Assembly (NCBI GenBank): GCA_041567315.1
Contig: JBFGCA010000087.1
Span: forward strand, 1-20,598
Length of the DNA: 20,598 nucleotides
Reading direction: 5' to 3'
Source of the DNA: JBFGCA01 sp041567315
GTDB lineage: Bacteria > Acidobacteriota > Thermoanaerobaculia > Multivoradales > JAHEKO01
This document shows, piece by piece, positions 6,882 through 15,000 of the stretch (positions are counted from its first letter, which is position 1; the number at the start of each line of letters is the position of its first letter). The notes under the pieces are model-generated. The model was not told where the DNA came from. It did no database searches and saw nothing but the letters and a program-made list of their open reading frames with translations. A program made the translations under genes and the position numbers.

Positions 6882-9800
6882 TCACCGGAAATCGTGGCTG
6901 GGGGCGGCGGCGAGGTCGGTGAGGCTCCAGAAGCGGTCGGCGCGGACGGAGAGGGTGCCGTCGCGTTTCTGGAGGACGCCTTCGACCATCAGGCCGGGGG
7001 AGCCGACGATGGTGCGGCGGTTTTTCTGGAGGAGGTCGGGGGTGACGATGGCCTGGGACATGCCGGTCTCGTCCTCGAGGGTGAGGAAGAGCATGCCCTT
7101 GGCGGTGCCGGGGCGCTGGCGGACGATGATCGAGCCGGCGGTGCGGACGCGGGCGCCGTCGGCGCGGGTGGCGAGCGCCTCGGCGGGGAGCACCCGCAGG
7201 CGGTCGAGGGTGCGGCGCAGGTGGGAGACCGGATGGCGGCCGGTGGTCATCCCGGCGCCGGCGTAGTCGGCCAGGGTCTCTTCGAAGGGGGTCATCTCGG
7301 GGAGCGGGTGTGCGGGCCGACCCGCGGTCGGTGAGGGGACGGGCGGCACGGAGCGGGAGCGGGTCCGCCGGCGCGATGGGGCGGGCACCGGCAGGTCCTC
7401 GGAGCCTTCACCCGCCAGCAGCGGGCCCGCCGGGCGGGCGGCGCGGGCGGCCTGCCAGAGGGCGGCGCGGCGGCTGAGGCCCAGCGAGCCGAGGGCGCCG
7501 ATCTCGGCCAGCACGTCGAGCTCCTCGCCGCGCAGCCGGCAGCGGCGCGCCAGGTCGTCGACCCCGGCGAAGGGGCGCCGCGCCTGCTCGCGCTCGATGG
7601 CCTCGCCGGAGTCACGGCGGAGCCCCTTCACGAACCTCAACCCCAGCCGCGCGGCGCCGGGGGGCCCGTCTGCGGCGTTGGCTTCCTTGTCTTCCCAGCG
7701 GCATTTCCAGCCGGAGAAGGCGACGTCGACGGGGCGGACCTCGACGCCGTGGCGCTGGGCGTCTTTGACCAGGGTGGCGGGGTGGTAGAAGCCCATCGGC
7801 CAGGCGTTGAGCAGGGCGATCAGGAAGGCGGTGGGGTGGTGGCGCTTGAGATAGGCGCTGGCGTAGGCGATCAGCGCGAAGCTGGCGGCGTGCGACTCGG
7901 GGAAGCCGTAGAGGGCGAAGGAGGTGATGGCGTGGACGATCTCCTCCTGGGCGCGGCCGGTGATCCCGCGCTCGCCCATGCCGCGGCGCAGCTTCTCTTC
8001 CAGCCCGGCCATGCGCTCGGCCGAGCGCTTGAAGCCCATGGCGCGGCGCAGCTCCTCGGCCTCGCCGCCCGAGAAGCCCGCCGCCGTCATCGCCACCCGC
8101 AGGATCTGCTCCTGGAACAGCAGCACCCCCAGGGTGCGCTCGAGGATCGGCTCCAGGCAGGGGTGGGGGTAGGTCACCCGCTGCCGCCCCTGCCGGCGCT
8201 CGAAGTAGGGGTGGACCATGCCGCCGACGATCGGTCCGGGGCGGATGATCGCCACCTGGATCACCAGGTCGTAGAAGCGGCGCGGGGCGTTGCGCGGCAA
8301 CGAGGCCATCTGGGCGCGGCTCTCCACCTGGAAGACCCCCACCGTGTCGGCGCGGCGCAGCATGGCGTAGGTCTCGGGGTCGTCGGCCGGCAGGTGGGCG
8401 AGGTCGAGCCGCACCCCTTCGTGGGCGCGGATCAGCGGGATCGCCTCCTCCAGCGCCTGCAGCATGCCGAGCCCCAGCAGGTCGACCTTGATGATCCCCA
8501 GGTCGGCGCAGTCGTCCTTGTCCCACTGCACCACCACCCGGCCCTCCATGGCGGCGGGCTCGAGCGGCACGATCTCGTCGAGCCGCCCGGCGGCGATGAC
8601 GATGCCCCCGGAGTGCTGGCCGAGGTGGCGGGGCAGGTGATGGATGCGCCGCCACATCTCGCCGAACAGCCGCACCCGCGGCTCGCCGGGGTCGAGACCG
8701 GCTTCGGCCAGATCGGCATCGAGCGATCTGGGGTCACCGCGGCTGGTGTCGTAGCCCCAGCTGCCGAGCTGTTTGGAGAGCCGGTCCACCTGCGCCGGCG
8801 AGTAGCCCAGCGCCTTGGCCACCTCGCGCGCCGCCGAGCGGTTGCGGTAGGTGATGACGTTGGCCGTCATCCCGGCGCCGTGCGGGCCGTAGCGGCCGTA
8901 GACGTACTGGATCACCTTCTCGCGCTGGTCCCCGGAGGGCAGGTCGAGGTCGACGTCGGGCCACTCCCCCCGCTCCTCCGACAGGAAGCGCTCGAACAGC
9001 AGACCCATCTTCACCGGGTCGACGGCGGTGATCGACAGCGCGTAGCAGACCGCGCTGTTGGCGGCCGACCCGCGGCCCTGGACCAGGATGCCCTGGCGCT
9101 GGCAGAAGCGGACGACGTCCCAGACGATCAGGAAGTAGCCCGCCAGCTCGAGCTTCTCGATCATCGCCAGCTCCTTTTCGAGCTGCGCCTGGGCGGCGGC
9201 GGTCAGCGGGCGGAAGCGGCTGCGGGCGGCGTTCCAGGTGACGTGCCGCAGATAGGAGATGGGGGTCTCGCCGGGTGGCAGCGGGTACTCCGGGAAGCGG
9301 TAGCCCAGGTTGGCCAGCGTGAAGTCGAGCCGCTCGGCCAGCTCGGCGCTCGCCGCCAGCGCCGCCGGCAGGTCGGCGAACAGCTCGCCCATCTCGGCCG
9401 CACCCTTGAGGTGCCGCTCGCGGTGGGCGGCCAGCAGCCGGCCGGCGGCGTCCAGGTGGGTGTGTTCGCGGATGCAGGTCAGCACGTCGCCCAGCCGCTT
9501 GTCGTCGGCCCGCGCGTAGCGCACCCCGTTGGTCGCCACCACCGGCAGCCGCAGCCGCCCGGCCAGCTCCAGCAGCACCCGGTTGCGGTGCTCCTGCCGC
9601 CGCCGCCGGTGGCGCTGCAGCTCGACGTGGAGGCGCCCGCCGAAGACCGCCGCCAGCCGCTCGAGCCGCTGCCGGACGGCCTCGACTCCGCCCTCCTCCA
9701 GCGCCCGTGCCAGCGGCCCCTCGCCGCCGCCGGTGAGACACCACAGCCCCCCGGCGTGCTCCTCGAGCAGCCGCCAGCCGGCCCGCGCCTCGCCCTTGGG

Positions 9801-10532
9801 CCGGTCGCGGGCGGCGGCGGTGAGCAGCCGGCAGAGGTTGCGGTAGCCGGTACGGCCCGCCACCAGCAGCGACAGCCGGGTCTCCCGGGCGGCCTCCAGC
9901 CGGCCGCCACTCGCCCCCTCCTCCTCGAACACCAGCTCGGCGCCGACCATGGCCTTGAGCCCGGCCTGGCGGGCCGCCTGGTAGAAGCGCGGCGCGCCGT
10001 AGACCCCGTTGCGGTCCAGCAGCGCGACCGCCGGCAGCTCCAGCTCGGCGGCCCGCGCCACCAGGTCCTCGGGCAGCGAGGCCCCGCGCAGGAAGGAGAA
10101 GGCCGAGGCGGCGTGGAGCTCGGCGTAGGGGAGCGGTCTGCCCCGCCCGCCGTCCCGCCGCGGGTAGCGCCGCCGACGGAGTTGCTCCTTGCGGGCCCCC
10201 GGCGAGAGATACCCTGGTGCCGGCCCGGCGCCCTCCTGCGGATGGCCGGTGACGCCGCCGGCGTCCTCGCCGCCGAGGGGCACCGGGCCACGGCGCCGCG
10301 GCGAGCCGGGCCAGCGCTCGTCCTCGGGCTCCAGGGGGAGACCGTCGCGGCGGCGGGCGTCGTCGAGGTTCGAGGCCTCCGGCTTCTCGTCCCCGGCGCC
10401 GGGCTCACCGGTCGGCGAGTAGGTCCGCTGGCGCAGGCGCTCCTTGCGCGCTCCCGGGGAGGTGCGGAGCCAGTCGAGGCTGTAGCCGAAGTTGCGGGAG
10501 GGTGGGCCGAGGGGTGGGGTGCGCTTGGCCAT
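6882..10532 (-). CDS. dnaE2: Error-prone DNA polymerase DnaE2 with long N-terminal extension
   Basis: This 1216-residue C-family polymerase is longer than usual DnaE2 (about 1050-1100). The PHP domain starts near residue 136 (YAELHAASAFSFLRGAS) and its metal ligands are degenerate (LHAAS in place of LHxH, LLDRNG in place of TDHD), as is typical of DnaE2 and unlike replicative DnaE1. The palm contains PDVDLDLPSGDQRE (about residue 520) with the DxD carboxylates. A Pro/Arg-rich linker (nt 7290-7430) precedes a C-terminal OB fold (GSIIVRQRPGTAKGMLFLTL). DnaE2 does translesion, mutagenic synthesis in the SOS response, normally with ImuA/ImuB, which are not next to it here. Residues 1-135 are an Arg/Pro/Gly-rich extension holding the motif SPGARKExLRxRxY twice (25-38, 110-123). 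ATG 10532 is chosen because a sigma70-like promoter ends 22 nt upstream; the longer reading begins within the -35 box. No Shine-Dalgarno is visible. Confidence 0.92.
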   Translation of the reverse strand: MAKRTPPLGPPSRNFGYSLDWLRTSPGARKERLRQRTYSPTGEPGAGDEKPEASNLDDARRRDGLPLEPEDERWPGSPRRRGPVPLGGEDAGGVTGHPQEGAGPAPGYLSPGARKEQLRRRRYPRRDGGRGRPLPYAELHAASAFSFLRGASLPEDLVARAAELELPAVALLDRNGVYGAPRFYQAARQAGLKAMVGAELVFEEEGASGGRLEAARETRLSLLVAGRTGYRNLCRLLTAAARDRPKGEARAGWRLLEEHAGGLWCLTGGGEGPLARALEEGGVEAVRQRLERLAAVFGGRLHVELQRHRRRRQEHRNRVLLELAGRLRLPVVATNGVRYARADDKRLGDVLTCIREHTHLDAAGRLLAAHRERHLKGAAEMGELFADLPAALAASAELAERLDFTLANLGYRFPEYPLPPGETPISYLRHVTWNAARSRFRPLTAAAQAQLEKELAMIEKLELAGYFLIVWDVVRFCQRQGILVQGRGSAANSAVCYALSITAVDPVKMGLLFERFLSEERGEWPDVDLDLPSGDQREKVIQYVYGRYGPHGAGMTANVITYRNRSAAREVAKALGYSPAQVDRLSKQLGSWGYDTSRGDPRSLDADLAEAGLDPGEPRVRLFGEMWRRIHHLPRHLGQHSGGIVIAAGRLDEIVPLEPAAMEGRVVVQWDKDDCADLGIIKVDLLGLGMLQALEEAIPLIRAHEGVRLDLAHLPADDPETYAMLRRADTVGVFQVESRAQMASLPRNAPRRFYDLVIQVAIIRPGPIVGGMVHPYFERRQGRQRVTYPHPCLEPILERTLGVLLFQEQILRVAMTAAGFSGGEAEELRRAMGFKRSAERMAGLEEKLRRGMGERGITGRAQEEIVHAITSFALYGFPESHAASFALIAYASAYLKRHHPTAFLIALLNAWPMGFYHPATLVKDAQRHGVEVRPVDVAFSGWKCRWEDKEANAADGPPGAARLGLRFVKGLRRDSGEAIEREQARRPFAGVDDLARRCRLRGEELDVLAEIGALGSLGLSRRAALWQAARAARPAGPLLAGEGSEDLPVPAPSRRRTRSRSVPPVPSPTAGRPAHPLPEMTPFEETLADYAGAGMTTGRHPVSHLRRTLDRLRVLPAEALATRADGARVRTAGSIIVRQRPGTAKGMLFLTLEDETGMSQAIVTPDLLQKNRRTIVGSPGLMVEGVLQKRDGTLSVRADRFWSLTDLAAAPSHDFR

Positions 10533-10554
10533 TGCGAGCGGGGAGGGGCTGAAC

Positions 10555-10583
10555 ATGATAGGCGTAAGTAAAGCGTAAGTCAA
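10555..10583 (-). promoter_or_regulatory. Sigma70-type promoter of dnaE2
   Basis: On the minus strand TTGACT (10583-10578) is followed by exactly 17 bp and then TATCAT (10560-10555). This is the best consensus promoter in the window. Transcription would begin about 7 nt further on, giving a leader of roughly 15 nt before the ATG at 10532. Confidence 0.7.
10562..10580. promoter_or_regulatory. Direct repeat GCGTAAGT-N3-GCGTAAGT, likely operator
   Basis: Two identical octamers (10562-10569 and 10573-10580) repeat with an 11-bp period, so both face the same side of the helix. They lie between and partly over the -35 and -10 boxes of dnaE2, where a bound repressor would block RNA polymerase. Known alphaproteobacterial LexA sites (GTTC-N7-GTTC) are also direct repeats with an 11-bp period, which makes a LexA-like repressor a reasonable guess; the half-site sequence itself is not one I recognise. 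Confidence 0.5.
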
Positions 10584-10584
10584 T

Positions 10585-10604
10585 GATGCAATGCGATGCG
10601 ATGC
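10585..10604. repeat. Four tandem RATGC pentamers upstream of the dnaE2 promoter
   Basis: GATGC, AATGC, GATGC and GATGC run in tandem immediately upstream of the dnaE2 -35 box. The 5-bp period is half a helical turn. Nothing else in the window resembles it; it may be a protein-binding site or a slippage-prone microsatellite. Confidence 0.6.
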
Positions 10605-10624
10605 GTGCGCTGCGCGGCCGTGGC

Positions 10625-10845
10625 GTGGGTCAGTTGGAGGGTTGGTGGCGAGGGGCCGACCGGGGCGGGGCCCGCCTGGGACCGGAGCCGGCCCTGAAGA
10701 ACTTCACGGGGGAGGGCCGGCTCCTCCTGTCCGCCTTCGCGCTGCACGGTTGGTTGATCTTCGACGGTCTGCGCAAGCGCTTGGCTCCAGGCCCCTGTCG
10801 CGCCCCGCCCCGGCCGGCCTGGACTCTCACCTGGAACTGACCCAC
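10625..10845 (+). mobile_element. MITE-like palindromic element, copy 1 (221 bp)
   Basis: The element is bounded by perfect 11-bp terminal inverted repeats, GTGGGTCAGTT (10625-10635) and AACTGACCCAC (10835-10845). Further in, GGCCGACCGGGGCGGGGC near the left end pairs, with one mismatch, with its complement near the right end. A perfect 12-bp stem, GGAGCCGGCCCT / AGGGCCGGCTCC (10684-10695 and 10713-10724, 17-nt loop), sits in the left half. A second copy, about 90% identical by eye, lies inverted at 11747-11966. No transposase is encoded and no clear target duplication is seen. The overall form is that of a non-autonomous element mobilised in trans. Confidence 0.72.
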
Positions 10846-11088
10846 TCCAGCGCGGAGCTGGTGGAGCGAACTGCTAAGGCTGCTCGGTCCTTCTACCTGG
10901 ATCTGACCACAGTGGGTCGCGGAGGTCGTCACCCTTTCGAGCAAGGGAAAGGAAGAACTCACTTCTGATTTGGGATCTCCAGCAATCCTGCGGGGCGTGT
11001 GCGGACGGCCCAAGGAAGAGGAGGGTATGAAGCACGGGCCGAACGTGTGGACAGGTGCAGCTGTATGCTGGCCGCAGAGGAAGGGCAG
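10846..11088. other. Non-coding interval upstream of the LAB_N gene
   Basis: No ORF with a credible start and family similarity was found on either strand. Apart from a degenerate element end (10895-10918) and the ribosome site of the next gene, I see no clear promoter, hairpin or RNA gene. The composition is less GC-rich than the surrounding genes (for example the A-rich stretch near 10940-10960). Confidence 0.5.
10895..10918 (+). repeat. Degenerate end of the MITE-like element
   Basis: ACCTGGATCTGACCAC (10895-10910) resembles the right end of copy 1 (ACCTGGAACTGACCCAC) with one substitution and one missing base. It is followed by GTGGGTC (10912-10918), the outer bases of the left end. It may be a relic of a third copy; the match is short. 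Confidence 0.3.
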
Positions 11089-11706
11089 GTGAGTTCTCGA
11101 CTTGGCTGGGTGGCGACCGTCGCTTTGCTGGTGGCGAGCGGCGCGTGGGGCGCTCAGGAGGACGGCAGCGGGGTGGCAGGCTCCGCGGCCGAGCGGGCGG
11201 CGCATCTCAAGGTGCAGTTGCCGGGGGCCGAGGAGGAGGTGGACCTGGAGCGGGGGGAGAGCGGCGGGCTCGAGTTCGTGGTGGCGCTCCACGACGGGCG
11301 GCGGCTGCGGCTCGACCCGGAGGCGTTCGCCGCCCTGGTCTACCGCGAGCAGGGCCGGTTCACCTGGTGGAACCGGCTGCTCAACGTCACCTCCCCGATC
11401 GGCGTCGCCTGGGTCGGCCTCGGCTTCCTCGGCCAGCTGCTCTTCAGCGGCCGGATGCTGGTCCAATGGCTGGTCAGCGAGCGCGAGCACCGCTCGGTGG
11501 TGCCGCCGGTCTTCTGGTGGCTGAGCCTCGCGGGAGCCTCGATGCTCATCGTCTACTTCGTCTGGCGCAAAGACATCGTCGGCACCGTCGGCCAGGCCAC
11601 CGGCTGGGCCATCTACCTCCGCAACCTCTGGCTCATCTACCGTTCCGGGAGCCGCTCCCCCGGGGACCTCGCCCCGCAACCACCACCTCCACCTCGGACC
11701 TCGTAA
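11089..11706 (+). CDS. Stand-alone lipid A biosynthesis N-terminal (LAB_N) domain membrane protein with signal peptide
   Basis: From the GTG at 11089 the 205-residue protein starts with a classic signal peptide (MSSRLGWVATVALLVASGAWGA, probable cleavage near residue 22). The GTG has a strong Shine-Dalgarno (AGGA core, 7 nt upstream); the ATG at 11065 has none and would bury the signal sequence. Residues 23-95 form an acidic extracytoplasmic segment. Residues 104-184 form three membrane helices matching LAB_N: GFLGQLLFSGRMLVQWLVSE (112-131), SVVPPVFWWLSLAGA (136-150) and a third helix ending YLRNLWLIY (176-184). LAB_N is known as the N-terminal part of some LpxB proteins and as a stand-alone protein near glycolipid genes; its biochemical job is unclear. 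A Pro-rich tail ends the protein. The gene lies alone between two inverted MITE-like elements. Confidence 0.83.
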   Translation: MSSRLGWVATVALLVASGAWGAQEDGSGVAGSAAERAAHLKVQLPGAEEEVDLERGESGGLEFVVALHDGRRLRLDPEAFAALVYREQGRFTWWNRLLNVTSPIGVAWVGLGFLGQLLFSGRMLVQWLVSEREHRSVVPPVFWWLSLAGASMLIVYFVWRKDIVGTVGQATGWAIYLRNLWLIYRSGSRSPGDLAPQPPPPPRTS

Positions 11707-11746
11707 CCCCCCGACTACGCTCCGCGCCGCCAGAGCCGTTCGCGCG

Positions 11747-11966
11747 GTGGGTCAGTTCCAGGTAAGAGTCAAGCCGGCCGGGGCGGGGTGCGACAGGGGC
11801 CTGGAGCCGAGCGCCTTGCGCGGACCCGCGAAGGTCAAACGCCGTCCCGCGCGAAGGCGGACAGGAGGAGCCGGCCCTCCCCCGGGAAGTTCTCCAGGGC
11901 CGGCTCCGGTCCCAGGCGGGCCCCGCCCCGGCCGGCCCCTCGCCACGACCGCTCATACTGACCCAC
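11747..11966 (-). mobile_element. MITE-like palindromic element, copy 2 (220 bp, inverted)
   Basis: This copy lies in the opposite orientation to copy 1 and begins 40 bp after the LAB_N stop codon. Its terminal repeats are GTGGGTCAGT at 11747-11756 and ACTGACCCAC at 11957-11966, and in this copy the symmetry extends three bases outward (GCG...CGC). The 12-bp internal stem (11867-11878 and 11896-11907, 17-nt loop) is conserved exactly in both copies, whereas the region opposite it (about 11815-11855) has diverged most. Preservation of the stem suggests it matters for the element. Confidence 0.72.
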
Positions 11967-12001
11967 CGCTCGCCGTCACTCCGCGGTGTCATCCCCCGCG
12001 C

Positions 12002-12031
12002 TTGCAGTCCAGCCCCCCGAGGCCCTACCCT
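12002..12031 (+). promoter_or_regulatory. Putative promoter of the Asp-box protein gene
   Basis: TTGCAG (12002-12007), an 18-bp spacer and TACCCT (12026-12031) form a plausible sigma70-type promoter. It would give a leader of about 20 nt that contains the AGGAGG ribosome site (12049-12054). Confidence 0.4.
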
Positions 12032-12059
12032 GTGCCGCGTTCTTTTCGAGGAGGAAGCC

Positions 12060-15000
12060 ATGCGCGTATCGACCCCAAACAGGTCTGGCTGGGCGCTCGT
12101 CTGTCTCGTGCTGCTGGCCGCCGCCGCCCCGGCGGTCGCCGCCGACGAGGAGCCCACGCCCTGGGACCACCTCCAGTGGCGCAACGTCGGCCCGGTCAAC
12201 ATGAGCGGCCGGGTGACCGACGTCGAGGGCGTGCCGGGCAATCCGAACGTCGTCTGGGTGGGCGCGGCCTCGGGCGGGGTGTGGAAGACCACCGACGGCG
12301 GACTCACCTTCGCGCCGGTCTTCGACGACCAGCCGATCGCCTCGGTGGGCGACCTGGCGCTGGCGCCCTCCAACCCCGACGTGGTCTACGTCGGCACCGG
12401 CGAGTCCAACGTCCGCAACTCTGTCTCCTTCGGCAACGGCGTCTATCGCTCGCCGGACGGCGGCGCCACCTGGCGGCGGGTGGGGCTCGAGAAGACCCGC
12501 CACGTCTCGCGGGTGCTGGTCCACCCGAGCGACCCCGACACCGTGTGGGTTGGAGCGCTGGGGAGCATCTACGGACCCGCCGCCGAGCGCGGGGTCTTCC
12601 GCTCGACCGACGGCGGGCAGAGCTGGCAGAAGACGCTCTACCTCGACGAGTGGCACGGGGTGGCCGACATCGACCTCGACCCCACCAACCCCAACGTGCT
12701 CTACGCCGCGCTATGGCGCTTCGAGCGCAAGCCCTGGACCCACCGCAGCGGCAGCGAGGAGGGCGGGGTCTGGAAGTCGGTCGACGGCGGCGCCACCTGG
12801 ACCGAGCTCGAAGAGGGCCTCCCCAAGCTGGCCGGCCGGCTCGGGGTCAAGGTGGCGCCGTCCGACCCGCAGGTGGTCTACGTCATCGCCGAATCCGACG
12901 AGGGGACGCTCTTCCGGTCGGCCGACCGCGGCAAGAAGTTCGAGAAGGTCTCCGAGGACGTCGAGATCGTCTCGCGCGGCTTCTACTACACCGACCTGCG
13001 GGTCGACCCGGTCGACGAGGACCGGGTCTACGCGGTGGCCAGCCGGCTGTTCGTCTCGCCCGACGGCGGCAAGACCTTCACCCGCATCTCGCGCAGCACC
13101 CACATCGACTTCCACTCGCTGTGGATCGACCCGCTCGACCCCGACCGCATGTGGCAGGGGCAGGACGGCGGGGTGGCGGTCTCCTACGACCGGGGACGCA
13201 CCTGGGAGCCGATCCGCAACCTGCCGATCGGCCAGTTCTACCAGGCCTTCCACGACGACCGGCGGCCGTTCTACTTCGTGGGTGGGGGACTCCAGGACAA
13301 CGGCACCTGGTACGGCCCCAGCCGCACCCGCGAGCCGGCCGGCATCCTGCCCGACGACTGGCGGATGATGAGCTTCGGCGACGCCTACTGGGTGGTGCCC
13401 CATCCCCAGATCGAGGACCTCTTTCTCTCCGAGTCGCAGGCCGGCGGCATCGTGCGTACCGACATGCGGACCCGCCAGCAGCTCGACGTTTCGCCCCAGC
13501 CGCGGCGCAACGACGGCGGGCCGGTCGGCGAGCTCGAGTACCGCTTCAACTGGAACAGCCCCATCGTCGCCTCGCCCCACGACCCGCTGACCGTCTATTT
13601 CGCCGGCAACGTGGTCTTCAAGAGCACCGACTTCGGCGACACCTGGCAGGTGATCAGCCCCGACCTCACCACCGACGACCCGGCGAAGCAGGGCGAAGCG
13701 GGCGGCCCGGCCTGGACCGAGAACACCACCGCCGAGTACCACTGCACGCTGATCAGCTTCGCCGAGTCGCCGGCCCGCGCCGGGGTGCTGTGGGCGGGCT
13801 CGGACGACGGCCTGGTCCAGGTGTCGACCGACGGGGGCGCCAGTTGGACCGACGTCACCCGCAACCTCCGCGGGCTGCCCCCGCACTCGCCGGTCTCGCA
13901 TCTCGAGCCGGCGCGCGGCGAGCCGGGCACCGCCTGGGCGGCCTTCGACCGTCACATGCTGGACGACTTCGGCCCGCACCTCTACCGGACCACCGACTAC
14001 GGCGCCAGCTGGCGGCGGCTTCCGGCCCGCGGGCTGCCGGACGAAGGCTGGATCTGGGCGCTGCGGCAGGACCCGAGCGCCGCCGGGCTGCTGTGGGCCG
14101 GCACCGAGGTCGGTTTGTACCTTTCCCGCGACGGCGGTGAGAGCTTCGAACGGATGCACCTCGAGAACCTGCCGGCGGTCGCGGTCCACGACGTGCTGAT
14201 CCACCCGCGCCAGAACGACCTGATCCTCGGCACTCACGGGCGGGCGATCTGGATCTTCGACGACGCGACCCCGCTCCAGCAGTTCGGCCCCGAGATCGCG
14301 GAGCGCGCGGCGCACCTTTTCCCGGTGCGGACCGCGCTGCGCTTCCCGCAGCGCTTCACCCGCTACGGCCTGGGCGACAAGAGCCACCGCGCCCCCAACC
14401 CGCCGGACGGCGCGCCGATCACCTACTACCTGAAGGAGGAGCTGGAGGAAGCGGAGGCCGATGGAAAAGAAGGAGACCGGTCGGCGACGGACGAGAAGAA
14501 GGCAGCCAAGGAGAATGACCAGGCCGAGGAGCGCCTCCAGATCGCCATCCTCGACGGCGAGGGTGCGGTGATCCGCACCCTGGACGGTGACGAGCTGGGC
14601 AAGAAGGCGGGGCTCAACCGGGTGGCCTGGGACCTGGCGAGGGACCCGCCGCGGGCGCGGAAGGACGAAAAGCCCGAGCGCGGCGAGTTCGGCGGTCCGC
14701 CCCGCGGCCCGATGGTGCTACCCGGCAGCTACACCGTGCGTCTCACCCTCGACGGCGAGAGCCTGACGCAGCCGGTAGAGGTGGCGGTGGACCCCACGGT
14801 CGGCGCCGACCCGGAGGCCCTTGCCGCCCAGTTCGAGGTGGCCTCGCGGCTGACGGCGCTGCGCTCGGCGGTCAACGACGCGCTTCGCGGGCTCGACGCG
14901 CTGGCCGCCCAGGTGGCGGCCCGGCGCGAGGCGGCCAAGCTGCTGCGCCGCGAGCTGCCCGCGGAGCTCGAGACCGCCCTCGACGAGCACGCCGAGGCGG

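Noticed and set aside
7749..10571. Very long plus-strand open frame opposite dnaE2
   Set aside because: It is a shadow of dnaE2, a usual effect of high-GC codon use; its translation is Gln/His/Val/Gly-rich without domains.
10583..10840. Small plus-strand ORF over MITE copy 1
   Set aside because: It runs through the palindromic repeat, the frame is not preserved in copy 2, and there is no ribosome site.
11065..11706. ATG at 11065 as the LAB_N start
   Set aside because: No Shine-Dalgarno, and it places eight extra residues before a perfect signal peptide; the GTG at 11089 has a strong site.
11747..14140. Long plus-strand frame overlapping the Asp-box gene
   Set aside because: It starts inside a repeat element and reads the Asp-box gene out of frame, giving Arg/Gly-rich nonsense.
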